Assembly: GCA_017882545.1 (NCBI GenBank) | Contig: JADGPG010000031.1 | Location: 1 to 33,470, forward strand | Direction: 5' to 3' | Origin: Thermoleophilia bacterium | GTDB lineage: Bacteria; Actinomycetota; Thermoleophilia; Miltoncostaeales; Miltoncostaeaceae | Length of the DNA stretch: 33,470 nucleotides | The notes under the pieces: model-generated | The model's database searches: none | The model's input: only the letters and a program-made list of their open reading frames with translations | Told to the model about the DNA's origin: nothing | In this document: piece by piece, positions 1-7,942 of the stretch | Layout: every line of letters begins with the position of its first letter | How positions within the stretch are numbered: position 1 is the first letter of the stretch | Translations under genes and position numbers: made by a program

Positions 1-328
1 CGCCGCCGCCGCGCCGCGGCGCCGCGCCGGCCCAGGCGAGCACCCGCGCCAGCTCGTCGTGCCCGGCCCGCCGCAGCTCGCGAGGGCCGTCGAGCGCGCG
101 CGGCCGCGCTGTCGCGCCGGGACCCGACCAACTGAGCCACGCGGCCGCGAGGACGAGTGCCCGGGCCTCGCGCGACAGCGCGGTGGCCCGCGCCAGCCGC
201 GCCGCCTGCTGGGCCACCCCGCGCACATAGGCGTACTCGTCCGGGCCGCAGGCGGCGCTCGCCAGCGCATGCGCGCCGACGGGCGTTCCGGCGGCCGTCC
301 AGAGGTCGGGTGACGGCTCCGGGCGCAC
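1..328 (-). CDS. Degenerate HD-domain-like protein, N-terminal part (runs off the window)
   Basis: An open frame starts at GTG 328, six bases after the stop of the AcuC-like gene, and stays open to the window edge (109 codons seen). The middle reads like the HD phosphohydrolase fold used for small metabolic regulators: a helix resembling VRGVAQQAARLARA, then LVLAAAWLSWSG where active members have LHDIG, then LDGPRELRRAG like the LDGARYLR helix. The His-Asp metal pair expected after 'AAAW' is replaced by Ser-Trp, so the visible part has lost the catalytic signature. The short gap suggests co-transcription with the AcuC-like gene. Family assignment is by motif memory only. It could be a non-catalytic binding protein or simply an unrelated helical protein. 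Confidence 0.55.
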   Translation of the reverse strand, partial: MRPEPSPDLWTAAGTPVGAHALASAACGPDEYAYVRGVAQQAARLARATALSREARALVLAAAWLSWSGPGATARPRALDGPRELRRAGHDELARVLAWAGAAPRRGGG

Positions 329-334
329 CGGCGG

Positions 335-1489
335 TCAGCCGAGCAACATCAGGGCCTGGTCGACGACCTGGTGCCCCTCCGCATCGGCACGGGCGCGTTC
401 CTCTGCCGAGATCTCCGGCTCGGTCTCGCCGAGCAGGGTCGCCGTCAGCTGGTGCCCACAGCGCTGCTCGGCGGCGGCGACCCATCCGGGCGGCAGTCGG
501 TCGTCGAGCTCGGCGCCGATCATTTCCGCAAAGAGCATCGCCCACGCCCTCGGGACGATGTCGGTGTTGTAGCCGCCGCCGCCGAGCGCCACCCAGCGCC
601 CGTCGCAGGTATCCCGGGCCAGTCGATGGAGCGCGCGATACACGCGGGGGAACGTGGGCATCGTGACCTGCAGGTGGGCGAGCGGATCGCTGTGGTGCGG
701 GTCCGCGCCATCCTGGGTGACGATGATGTCCGGAGCGAAATCAACCACCGCACGCGCGATGACCTCCTCGACGGCTCGCAGATACGGCGCGTCGCCCGCG
801 TAGGGCGGCAGCGGAATGTTGACGGCTGCCCCGGCCCCCTGACCCATCCCGCGCTCGGCAAGGCCGCCGGTTCCCGGGAACAGGTAGCGGCCGCTCTCAT
901 GGACCGAACAGGTCAGCACGCGGGGATCCTCGTAGAAGATCCACTGCGTGCCGTCGCCGTGATGGACGTCGATATCGATGTAGGCGACGCGGGTCGCCCC
1001 GGCGTCGAGCAGCGCGTGGATCGCCACGGCGGGATCGTTGTAGATGCAGAACCCGGCCGCCCTGTTGGCGAGGGCATGATGGAGTCCGCCGCCGGCCGAA
1101 AATGCCTGGTCGGAACGGCCCTCCCAGACGTCCATCGCCGCAGTGATCGACGCGCCGCACAGGAACGCCGCGGCCTCGTGCATCCCCGCGAATGCAGGGG
1201 TGTCCCCGCCGGCCGCGAGTCCCCACTGCGTGGCGTCCCACCCTTGGGCCAAGACCGGCTGCGCGCTCAGACGCCGCACCGCCGACACGTAGGCGGGCGC
1301 ATGGGCGCGCGCGATCTCGTCGTCGCTCGCCGGCCGTGGGGTCACCACGTGGACGTCGTCGCGCTCGAGCAGACCGTAGGCACGGATCAACTCGACGGCG
1401 AGCTGCCGACGCAGCGGCGAGAGCGGGTGGTCGTCGCCGAGGTCGTAGTCGCCCATGTGCTCGTCAAAGACAAACGCGGTGCGGGCCAT
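335..1489 (-). CDS. acuC: AcuC/histone-deacetylase-family amidohydrolase
   Basis: A 384-aa member of the zinc-dependent arginase/deacetylase fold, close to bacterial AcuC proteins, which remove acetyl groups from lysine in enzymes such as acetyl-CoA synthetase (family knowledge). Visible signature: catalytic His pair in GGGLHHA (about residues 133-139), metal ligands in DIDVHHGDG (Asp174, His176), a further Asp in DGADPHHSDPL, and the GGGGYN loop near residue 300. Length is normal for AcuC. The ATG at 1489 is preceded by TACGAT-N6, so translation is probably leaderless. It lies 33 bases after a YciI-like gene. The true substrate may be acetyl-lysine or acetylated polyamines; the sequence does not decide. 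Confidence 0.88.
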   Translation of the reverse strand: MARTAFVFDEHMGDYDLGDDHPLSPLRRQLAVELIRAYGLLERDDVHVVTPRPASDDEIARAHAPAYVSAVRRLSAQPVLAQGWDATQWGLAAGGDTPAFAGMHEAAAFLCGASITAAMDVWEGRSDQAFSAGGGLHHALANRAAGFCIYNDPAVAIHALLDAGATRVAYIDIDVHHGDGTQWIFYEDPRVLTCSVHESGRYLFPGTGGLAERGMGQGAGAAVNIPLPPYAGDAPYLRAVEEVIARAVVDFAPDIIVTQDGADPHHSDPLAHLQVTMPTFPRVYRALHRLARDTCDGRWVALGGGGYNTDIVPRAWAMLFAEMIGAELDDRLPPGWVAAAEQRCGHQLTATLLGETEPEISAEERARADAEGHQVVDQALMLLG

Positions 1490-1495
1490 GTCGAC

Positions 1496-1501
1496 ATCGT
1501 A
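1496..1501 (-). promoter_or_regulatory. -10 element TACGAT giving a predicted leaderless acuC mRNA
   Basis: On the minus strand TACGAT is followed by six bases (GTCGAC) and then the ATG of the AcuC-like gene. With transcription starting about seven bases after the -10, the mRNA would begin at or near the start codon. No Shine-Dalgarno sequence fits between. No convincing -35 box is seen. Confidence 0.5.
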
Positions 1502-1522
1502 GCCGCCGGAAGCGGCGCGGGG

Positions 1523-1804
1523 TCAGGGGACCACGACCGTCCAGGGCGCGATCTCGTAACCGACCACCAACCCGGCCGCGACGTACGGATCGGCCTCGAC
1601 GAACTGCGTGACCGGTTGCGGATCGTCGCCGACGAACACGAAGACCCCGGAATCGACCGGATTGCCGGCAGCGCCAGCCATGACGAGAACTCCCGCGCGG
1701 TGGAGGTCCGCGAGGAGAGCCAGATGGGCGTCCCGGTACGCGCCGCGCCGCTCCAGGATGTCGGGGACATACCGGTAGGTCAACAGCTGGTGGGGTCGGG
1801 GCAT
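1523..1804 (-). CDS. YciI-like (YCII superfamily) protein
   Basis: A 93-aa protein with the ferredoxin-like YCII pattern: a first strand HQLLTYRYVPD, a helix with RGAYRDAHLALLADLHRAG, the strand VLVMAGAAGNP, then GVFVFVGDDPQPVTQFVEADPYVAAGLV and a last strand YEIAPWTVV. The conserved His (in RDAHL) and Asp (in EADPY) of the family are both present. Family members are small dimeric proteins of mostly unknown activity; some act in chlorinated-aromatic breakdown. ATG 1804 has GAGAAG a few bases upstream. The gene begins 26 bases after the nadE stop and probably shares its mRNA. Cellular role unknown. Confidence 0.8.
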   Translation of the reverse strand: MPRPHQLLTYRYVPDILERRGAYRDAHLALLADLHRAGVLVMAGAAGNPVDSGVFVFVGDDPQPVTQFVEADPYVAAGLVVGYEIAPWTVVVP

Positions 1805-1830
1805 GGCGCTTCTCGGCGGCGGCGAGGGGT

Positions 1831-3540
1831 TTACAGGTACCGATTGGTGACGGGCATGCGGCGGTCCTTGCCGAAGGCGCGGGGCGTGACCTTGATGCCG
1901 ATCGGCCCCTGACGGCGCTTGTACTCGGCCCGCTCGATCATGCGGATCACGCGGTGCACGACCTCGGGGTCGTGACCCGCGGCCGTGAGCTGGTCCTGAT
2001 CGAGATCGTGCTCGACGTAGCCCTCGATGATCGGGTCGAGCTCCTCGTAGGGCGGCAGGCTGTCGACATCGAGCTGGTCCGGGCGCAGCTCCGCGGTGGG
2101 CGGCCGCACGATTGTCGATTCCGGCACCACCTCGCGCCCGGCCGACGCGTTGCGCCAGCGCGCCAGCCGGTAAACCCAGGTCTTGGAGATGTCCCGCAGC
2201 GGGGCGAAGCCGCCGACCATGTCACCGTAGAGGGTGCTGTAGCCGACCGACATCTCGCTCTTGTTGCCGGTCGCCAACACCAAGGCGCCCGTCTTGTTCG
2301 AGAGCGCCATCAACAGCGTTCCCCGCGTGCGTGCCTGCAGGTTCTCTTCGGTCACGTCCCGAGCTCGACCGGCGAAGCCGGGCGCCAGCGCCTGCTCGAA
2401 CTGCGAGACGATATCCGCGATCGGCAGATCGATCAGCTCGATCCCGAGGTTGCCGGCCAACGCCTGGGCGTCGTCGCCCGACATCTGGCTGGTGAAGACG
2501 GACGGCATTCGGACCCCGGTCACCGCCTCCGCGCCGAGCGCCTCGACACCAAGGGCCGCCGTCAGCGCCGAATCGATTCCGCCCGAGAGCCCGATCACGA
2601 CACCCGGAAACCCGTTCTTGCCGACGTAGTCGTGGATACCCGTCACCAGACCGGTCCAGACCTCCTGCTCGGGGCCGAAGGGTTCCGCCAGGTGCGGCGC
2701 GACGGGGCCCGATACCGCGACGATGGCCGCATCCACCGGCTCGGGACCGGCGAACGCGCGTTGCGGCAGACGACGGATCAGCGGCTCGCGCAGGCGGCGG
2801 CGCACCGAGATGCCCGGGTCGATATCGGCGACCACAAGGTCGGGCGTGAACTGCGCGCCGCGCGCGACGACGCTCCCGGTCGCGTCGAAGACGGCCGAAC
2901 GCCCGTCAAACACGAGCTCGTCCTGTCCGCCGACCTGGTTGCAGAACACCAGCGCCGCGCTGCAATCGGACGCCCGCGTCGCGAGCATTCGCTCGCGGGA
3001 GTCGCCCTTGCCGCCGTGCCACGGGGATGCCGACAGACAGGCGATGACATCGACGCCGGCGGCGGTGAGGTCGCTGGCGACCGGGTCGGGGTACCAGATA
3101 TCCTCACAGATCGCGACACCGACCCGCATGCCGAAGACGTCCACGACCAGCGGGCCGTCGCCCGCGCGGAAGTAACGCGCCTCGTCGAACACGCCGTAGT
3201 TCGGTAAGAACCGCTTGCGGTAGACCTGCTGTACGCGTCCGCCGGCGACGACCGCGGCGGCGTTGAAGCAGTCACCGTCCCAATCGACACAACCGATGAG
3301 CGCAACCCCTTGGGTCACCTGACCGGCGATCTTCTTGAGCGCGCGCTCCGCGTCGCGGGCGAACCCCGGCCGTAACAGCAGATCCTCCGGCGGATACCCG
3401 GTCAGAACCAGCTCCGGAAAGACCGTCAGGGCGGCGCCCGCCTCGCGCGCGTGCTCGAGCGCGTCCAAAATCAGGCGCATGTTCCCGGGAATGTCACCGA
3501 CGACCGTGTTGAGCTGGGCGAGCGCGACGCGCACAGGCAC
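1831..3540 (-). CDS. nadE: Glutamine-dependent NAD+ synthetase
   Basis: Makes NAD+ from deamido-NAD+, ATP and glutamine, the last step of NAD synthesis, in the cytoplasm. The 569-aa protein joins an N-terminal nitrilase-type glutaminase (Glu43 in VFPELVLTGYPPEDLL, Lys109 in KRFLPNYGVFDE, Cys145 in AICEDIWYP) to a C-terminal synthetase with the ATP-binding loop GLSGGIDSAL at about residues 317-326. All three glutaminase catalytic residues are in place. The frame continues far upstream, but homology begins at VRVALAQLN; GTG 3540 (giving MPVRVALAQ) has GAGGG just upstream and is chosen, with GTG 3534 as alternative. It heads a minus-strand group with the YciI-like, AcuC-like and HD-like genes and is divergent from the zinc-ribbon gene at 3671. 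Confidence 0.95.
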   Translation of the reverse strand: MPVRVALAQLNTVVGDIPGNMRLILDALEHAREAGAALTVFPELVLTGYPPEDLLLRPGFARDAERALKKIAGQVTQGVALIGCVDWDGDCFNAAAVVAGGRVQQVYRKRFLPNYGVFDEARYFRAGDGPLVVDVFGMRVGVAICEDIWYPDPVASDLTAAGVDVIACLSASPWHGGKGDSRERMLATRASDCSAALVFCNQVGGQDELVFDGRSAVFDATGSVVARGAQFTPDLVVADIDPGISVRRRLREPLIRRLPQRAFAGPEPVDAAIVAVSGPVAPHLAEPFGPEQEVWTGLVTGIHDYVGKNGFPGVVIGLSGGIDSALTAALGVEALGAEAVTGVRMPSVFTSQMSGDDAQALAGNLGIELIDLPIADIVSQFEQALAPGFAGRARDVTEENLQARTRGTLLMALSNKTGALVLATGNKSEMSVGYSTLYGDMVGGFAPLRDISKTWVYRLARWRNASAGREVVPESTIVRPPTAELRPDQLDVDSLPPYEELDPIIEGYVEHDLDQDQLTAAGHDPEVVHRVIRMIERAEYKRRQGPIGIKVTPRAFGKDRRMPVTNRYL

Positions 3541-3603
3541 GATTCCCTCGTGGCGATCTTCGCTCGTGCGCACCGGGCCGGAGCTGCGCGCTAGTCTGAG
3601 CGA

Positions 3604-3617
3604 CGTACGCGCGTACG
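3604..3617. promoter_or_regulatory. 14-bp perfect palindrome in the divergent nadE / zinc-ribbon promoter region
   Basis: CGTACGCGCGTACG is its own reverse complement and lies midway between two divergent genes. A plus-strand TACGAT (3614-3619) overlaps its right edge and could be the -10 of the zinc-ribbon gene, so the palindrome sits where a regulator would act. No known operator is recognised. Confidence 0.4.
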
Positions 3618-3670
3618 ATACGCCTCGACGTGCGGAGACCGCATTCAGGCTCCATTGGGAGGATCGTTCG

Positions 3671-4108
3671 ATGAGCAGCTTGCCACCCCAAAGGATGGGC
3701 CCCGGGGGCCTTCGCGGAGGCGGTCCCGGCGGAGGCGGCGGGCGCGGCCCGGGCCAGCCGAATGTCAGTGGCCAGCGCAACATGACCCCGGCACAGGGCG
3801 CCCAGGAAGCCGAACGCCGTTTGGGTCTGCCCTGTTATTACGCGGGGCAGCGGGTGGCGGCCGTGGTCGGGTGTGTGGCGTGCCAGTTCCAGATCAACAA
3901 CCGCGCGGTCCTGCCGACGTGCCCGCAGTGCGGGGAAATTGTCTGGGCATACCTTGGGACCGGCCCGCGCCCGATCCCCGAAGGCGAAGCGCCCGTCCCC
4001 TCTCCCGAGGCCGATGCCGAGGCGCCCCAGGTGAGCGTTCAGGACGGGGTGTCGATCGGCGGCGATGCACCGTCGGTCAGCGTGGAGGAAGGCATCAAGC
4101 TCGACTGA
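3671..4108 (+). CDS. Gly-rich zinc-ribbon protein with a C-terminal short tandem repeat
   Basis: I do not recognise this 145-aa protein. It has a Pro/Gly-rich flexible N-terminus (residues 1-37), a zinc-ribbon-like core with Cys68-x2-Cys71 and Cys84-x2-Cys87 (VGCVACQF and PTCPQCGE), an acidic Pro-rich linker, and two similar C-terminal units: APQVSVQDGVSIGGD and APSVSVEEGIKLD. ATG 3671 has GGGAGG upstream at good spacing. There is no signal peptide or membrane segment. The gene is divergent from nadE and followed by a secreted-protein gene in the same direction. The zinc ribbon suggests nucleic-acid or protein binding, but function is unknown. Confidence 0.7.
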   Translation: MSSLPPQRMGPGGLRGGGPGGGGGRGPGQPNVSGQRNMTPAQGAQEAERRLGLPCYYAGQRVAAVVGCVACQFQINNRAVLPTCPQCGEIVWAYLGTGPRPIPEGEAPVPSPEADAEAPQVSVQDGVSIGGDAPSVSVEEGIKLD

Positions 4109-4191
4109 CGGGCCGCGGGCCGCGCGCTCACAGATTTCATACATTTCACACGCGGTTCGATTACGCGATTCGCTCGTGCGCACGCCGATGG

Positions 4192-4204
4192 TCATTCAGA
4201 ATGA
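4192..4204. promoter_or_regulatory. Inverted repeat TCATTC-A-GAATGA upstream of the secreted-protein gene
   Basis: Perfect 6-bp arms with a one-base centre, in the 148-bp gap between the zinc-ribbon gene and the secreted-protein gene. This gap is less GC-rich than its surroundings. The repeat could be an operator. No family is recognised. Confidence 0.3.
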
Positions 4205-4256
4205 GCCGACGGCGTGTGTTGCGCCGCGGCAACACCGCGATCACCGAAGGCTCCGT

Positions 4257-4796
4257 ATGGCGCACAGATACCGCACGACCGCCGGCGTTGCGCTCGGACT
4301 CGCGGTCGGCGCTACGGCGGTCGTTCTCGCGGGGCCCGTCGTCCCGACCGGGTCGATGTCGGTGGCAGGCAGTGCGTACGGCACCGTCACGGTCCAGGGA
4401 AACGTGTGGACATTCGGCGCGATCCGTGGTGGAGGACAGATCGAGGTCCGGACCACCCGCACGGGCGCGATCGTTGGGGTCGGCGGCCGCTCGCTGCGCG
4501 TCGGACCCCACCGCGACGTCCTCCTGTTCGTGGGCGCCGGACGGCAGTTCGGCGTCTCGTCCAAGTCCGGGACGTTCTGGGTGGCGGTCCGCGGGCGCGC
4601 GATCTCAGCGACAGTCGTCGGGGCGGGGCGGGTCGTGTTCACCGGACGCGGCACGTACTCGTATGGGTACGGGTCCACGCACGTCGTCACGCGACCGTGG
4701 CCGCGGGTGCCCGTCCTACTCCGCCAGGCCCACGACCGGACCGCCGTGGGCCTGATCCCGAGAACCGCGGTGGCACGCACAGCCACGGCGTCGTGA
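4257..4796 (+). CDS. Putative secreted protein, function unknown
   Basis: A 179-aa protein with an N-terminal export signal: a basic start (MAHRYRTT), a hydrophobic stretch (GVALGLAVGATAVVLAG) and a likely signal-peptidase site soon after. The mature part is rich in Gly, Val and Thr and predicted to be mostly beta-strand (alternating patterns such as GTVTVQGNVWTFGAIRG and GQIEVRTTRTGAIVGVGG), with no cysteines seen. The C-terminus is basic and Arg/Ala-rich. ATG 4257 has AAGG upstream. It lies 50 bases before the response-regulator gene, so it may share regulation with the two-component pair or be its target. I recognise no family. Confidence 0.6.
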   Translation: MAHRYRTTAGVALGLAVGATAVVLAGPVVPTGSMSVAGSAYGTVTVQGNVWTFGAIRGGGQIEVRTTRTGAIVGVGGRSLRVGPHRDVLLFVGAGRQFGVSSKSGTFWVAVRGRAISATVVGAGRVVFTGRGTYSYGYGSTHVVTRPWPRVPVLLRQAHDRTAVGLIPRTAVARTATAS

Positions 4797-4846
4797 TTGA
4801 CTACAGACGCCAGGGCAGCACCACAGCCAGGAGGTCACGGGTCCCC

Positions 4847-5554
4847 ATGACCGACGCGGCAACGGACACCGAGCACATTCTCATCATCGAGGACGAGGCG
4901 AACATCGCCTCGTTCGCGCGGATGTATCTCGAGGCCGAGGGGTTCCGGGTGTCGGTTGCCGACCGCGGCGACACCGGCCTCGCCGTGGCCCGCGACGAGC
5001 ATCCGTCGCTGGTCGTCGTCGACCTGATGCTGCCCGGGATCGACGGGTTCGAGATCACCCGTCAGCTGCGGTCCGCGGGACGCACGCCGATCATCATGCT
5101 CACCGCCCGCGACGATCCGATCGACAAGGTGGTTGGGCTCGAGATCGGAGCCGACGACTACATCACCAAGCCGTTCAACCCGCGCGAGCTGGTCGCCCGG
5201 ATTCGTGCCGTACTGCGCCGATCCGACACCGGGCACGGCAATGGTGATGCGCCCGACGACACCGTGATCACCCTCGGGGCCCTCCAGATCGCGCTGGGCG
5301 GACGCGAGGTGACCGTGGCCGACACATCGGTCGCCCTGACGCCGAAGGAGTTCGATCTGCTCGTGCTCCTTGTCGAGAACCGCGGCATCGTCCTGACTCG
5401 CGAGCAGCTGCTCGAACGGGTCTGGGGCTACACATTCCTCGGCGATTCCCGCACGATTGACGTGCACATCCGTCAGCTTCGACGCAAACTCGGTGACGCG
5501 TGCCAGATCGAGACCGTGTGGGGAACCGGATACAAGGTGGTGGCACCGCGGTAG
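4847..5554 (+). CDS. OmpR/PhoB-family response regulator
   Basis: A 235-aa DNA-binding response regulator. The receiver domain (about 9-122) has the acidic pair in IIEDEAN, the phosphoacceptor Asp59 in VVVDLMLPGIDGFE, the conserved Thr in IIMLTARDD and Lys in YITKPFNPREL. The C-terminal winged helix (about 135-233) ends with the typical DSRTIDVHIRQLRRKLG and GTGYKVV motifs. ATG 4847 has AGGAGG at 4829-4834, somewhat far at 12 bases. The 3' end overlaps the histidine-kinase gene, so the two are translated together. Output genes are unknown; the adjacent secreted protein is a candidate. Confidence 0.93.
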   Translation: MTDAATDTEHILIIEDEANIASFARMYLEAEGFRVSVADRGDTGLAVARDEHPSLVVVDLMLPGIDGFEITRQLRSAGRTPIIMLTARDDPIDKVVGLEIGADDYITKPFNPRELVARIRAVLRRSDTGHGNGDAPDDTVITLGALQIALGGREVTVADTSVALTPKEFDLLVLLVENRGIVLTREQLLERVWGYTFLGDSRTIDVHIRQLRRKLGDACQIETVWGTGYKVVAPR

Positions 5555-7065
5555 ACCCGGCCGAGGGCCGCAGGTCGCGAACGGCCCTGTCGCTGCGCCA
5601 GACCCTTCGGGGCCGGCTGCTGTTGGGGGCCGTCGTCGGTTTGCTCGCCGCCGCGGTCGTGTTCGCGATCGTCTCATCCGGGCTGATCCGTTCGCAGACC
5701 GCCAACGCAAGCCGGAAGACCTTCGACGACCAAGCCCAGCGCATTGCCGCACTGATCGGCACCGCGACGCTCGAGCAGGCCCTGACCGGCAACTGCAGGA
5801 ACTACACGCCCGCCGATCTGCAGGCATTCGTCGGCCCCGGCGCGCACCTCTACATCGACTCCCCGCCGCTGTGCCCCGGATCCGCCCAGCCGCTGGAGAA
5901 TCTGCCGCGCGCCACGCAGGCCCAGATCGACGCCCGGACGCTCGCCGCCCAGGGCTACCAGCACCTCGACTACCGGGTGCCCGGCGCGACGACGCCGACC
6001 GTCGCAACGGCGGCGGAGATTCGCGTCGACGGCAAATCGCTCGGGGCGATCATCCTGACCAAGCCGGCATCGGCCGTCGCCACGCCGTGGTCCGACGTGG
6101 TGCCCAACCTCCTGCTGGCAACGCTGCTCGGGCTGATCCCGGCGCTCGCACTGACATTCTGGATCACTGCGCGCCTGACCCGCCCGCTGCGCACGATGGA
6201 GGCCGCCGCCGACCGCGTTGCCGCGGGCGACCTGGATGCCTCGGTTCCGCCGGCCGGCACGGAGGAGCTCGACCACGTCGCCAGCGCGTTCAATGGCATG
6301 GTCGCGCGCCTGCGGGAGCGGGAGGACCGCTCGCGCGAATTCCTGATGAACGTCACGCATGACCTGCGCACGCCGCTGACGGCCATCCGCGGCCACGCGG
6401 CGGCCCTCCGCGACGGCATCGTCCCGCCCGATGAGGTCGACCGTTCGCTGGGCGCGATCGACAGTGAGGCGGCGCGGCTGTCGGCGATGGTGAGCGATTT
6501 GCTCGACCTGGCGAGAATCGACGCCAACCAGTTCCGGATCGACCCCGCCTCGGTCAACACGCACGAAGTACTCGACGAGGCCTACGCGGCCGAGGTCGCG
6601 GTGGCAGACGCGCACGGGATCACGCTCGCCACCGATATCGGCGCGCTGCCGATCATCGTCACCGACCCCGAGCGCTTCCGGCAGATCATCGACAACCTGC
6701 TCACCAACGCCATCCACTGGACCCCGAGCGGCGGCACCGTGCTGCTGGAGGCCCATCCGACGACCGTCGGCGGGATCAGTGTCAGCGTCTCCGATTCGGG
6801 ACCCGGTGTCCCGCCGGACCAGCGCGAGCGGGTCTTCGCCCCGTTCCATGCCCAACCGAACCCCGAGGGGCGCACGGGCTCCGGGCTGGGCCTGGCCATC
6901 TGCCGTCAGCTGGCCCGGACGCTCGGCGGCGACGTCGTCATCGGCGATGCGCCCGGAGGCGGCGCGACGTTCGCGATCACGCTCCCGGCCGCGGCCCCCC
7001 CGGGCGCGGTCACCACGACGGCTGAGCACCGCTCCAGTTCGCCGCACGGCGAGCCGCAGGGGTGA
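5518..7065 (+). CDS. Membrane sensor histidine kinase, partner of the preceding regulator
   Basis: About 515 aa. Order: short cytoplasmic tail, TM1 (about 34-53), an extracytoplasmic sensor of about 140 residues with two Cys (NCRNY, PLCPG), TM2 (about 195-218), HAMP (TRPLRTMEAAADRVAAGDLDA), dimerisation/phosphoacceptor helix with His281 in MNVTHDLRTPLTAIRGH, and an ATPase domain with N box (NNLLTNAIHW), G1 (SDSGPGVP) and G2 (GSGLGLAI). It phosphorylates the upstream regulator. The start is uncertain: in-frame GTG codons at 5500 and 5518 both overlap the regulator gene and neither has a good ribosome site; a later start is possible. The sensed signal is unknown. Confidence 0.92.
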   Translation: MGNRIQGGGTAVDPAEGRRSRTALSLRQTLRGRLLLGAVVGLLAAAVVFAIVSSGLIRSQTANASRKTFDDQAQRIAALIGTATLEQALTGNCRNYTPADLQAFVGPGAHLYIDSPPLCPGSAQPLENLPRATQAQIDARTLAAQGYQHLDYRVPGATTPTVATAAEIRVDGKSLGAIILTKPASAVATPWSDVVPNLLLATLLGLIPALALTFWITARLTRPLRTMEAAADRVAAGDLDASVPPAGTEELDHVASAFNGMVARLREREDRSREFLMNVTHDLRTPLTAIRGHAAALRDGIVPPDEVDRSLGAIDSEAARLSAMVSDLLDLARIDANQFRIDPASVNTHEVLDEAYAAEVAVADAHGITLATDIGALPIIVTDPERFRQIIDNLLTNAIHWTPSGGTVLLEAHPTTVGGISVSVSDSGPGVPPDQRERVFAPFHAQPNPEGRTGSGLGLAICRQLARTLGGDVVIGDAPGGGATFAITLPAAAPPGAVTTTAEHRSSSPHGEPQG

Positions 7066-7170
7066 GATCTTCGCCACAGGGCCAACGAACGGCCCCGCAC
7101 GCGGGGGGATACTTACCTACGACGACGGGGTGGAGTGCACTGCCGACCTGGTCATCCCCGGAATCCACGT

Positions 7171-7206
7171 CCCCTGATCAACGCGTGCCCCCGCGTTGAT
7201 CAGGGG
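7171..7206. terminator. Perfect 15-bp hairpin between convergent genes, containing the amidotransferase stop codon
   Basis: CCCCTGATCAACGCG (7171-7185) is exactly complementary to CGCGTTGATCAGGGG (7192-7206) with a 6-base loop. It lies between the converging kinase (+, ends 7065) and amidotransferase (-, stop 7178-7180) genes. On the plus strand it is followed by TAATATTCT, a weak T-rich tail; on the minus strand there is no T run. It probably terminates from the plus side and protects or ends the mRNA from the minus side. Confidence 0.7.
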
Positions 7207-7942
7207 TAATATTCTCGCCGGCGTCGTAACGCCGGCGCGCCGCATCCACGAGGCTGGCGATCACGGACGAGTCCGGGTCGGCCTCGGGATGCCACTGGAC
7301 CCCCAGCAAGAAGCCGCCGCGGCCCTCGGCGGCTTCGACGACGCCATCGTCGGACCATCCTGTCGCCACCAGGCCCTCGCCGAGCACGTCGACCGCCTGG
7401 TGATGGTGGGACACCACCCGGTGGACCGGAGTTCCCGTCGCCCGCGCGGCCAGCGACCCGGGTGTGAGGCGGACGTCGTGCGCGTTGCCGTCGAAGCGGC
7501 CGAGGTGGCGACGGTGGGTCTCGTCGGCCAACTCATCGGGGAGGTGTTGGCGCAACGTCCCGCCGAGCGCGACGTTGATGATCTGCAGGCCGCGGCAGAT
7601 GCCCAGCACCGGGAGCCCACGGTCGGCGGCGGCCAGCACCAGGGCGATCTCGACGCGATCCCGCACACGCTGCGGGGGCTCGCTGTCGGGGTGTGGATCC
7701 CGGCCGTAGTGCTCGGCGGCGATATCGGCGCCGCCGAGCAGCAGCAGGCCGTCCACCCGATCGATCACGGACGCCGGCTCGTCGATGAGGGCGGGGTCGG
7801 GCGGAATCACGAGCGTCCGCCCGCCGTCGGACCAGACCGCCTCAAGATAGTTTGCGGCAACCACGGCGGCCGCCATGTCCCAGACCGCCCACTGCGCGCG
7901 CTCGAGCGGTGCGCAAACCCCGATTACGACCGCCCCGCTCAT
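7178..7942 (-). CDS. Class-I glutamine amidotransferase, PuuD-like gamma-Glu-amide hydrolase family
   Basis: A 254-aa peptidase C26 enzyme, like PuuD which cleaves gamma-glutamyl-GABA. The catalytic Cys lies in VLGICRGLQIIN, the His-Glu pair in GVQWHPEAD, and the family oxyanion/substrate region in LLLLGGADI. Length is normal. An upstream ATG (7954) is in frame, but ATG 7942 gives a 4-base ATGA overlap with the J-protein stop and has GGAAGG upstream, so it is preferred. The last codons and stop lie inside the perfect hairpin at 7171-7206. No other putrescine-pathway gene is nearby, so the substrate is open. Confidence 0.88.
   Translation of the reverse strand: MSGAVVIGVCAPLERAQWAVWDMAAAVVAANYLEAVWSDGGRTLVIPPDPALIDEPASVIDRVDGLLLLGGADIAAEHYGRDPHPDSEPPQRVRDRVEIALVLAAADRGLPVLGICRGLQIINVALGGTLRQHLPDELADETHRRHLGRFDGNAHDVRLTPGSLAARATGTPVHRVVSHHHQAVDVLGEGLVATGWSDDGVVEAAEGRGGFLLGVQWHPEADPDSSVIASLVDAARRRYDAGENITPDQRGGTR

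Noticed and set aside
371-1912. Long plus-strand open frame of 513 codons
   Set aside because: It is antisense to acuC and the YciI gene, is Arg/Pro/Gly-rich and shows no family signature. High GC keeps opposite frames open.
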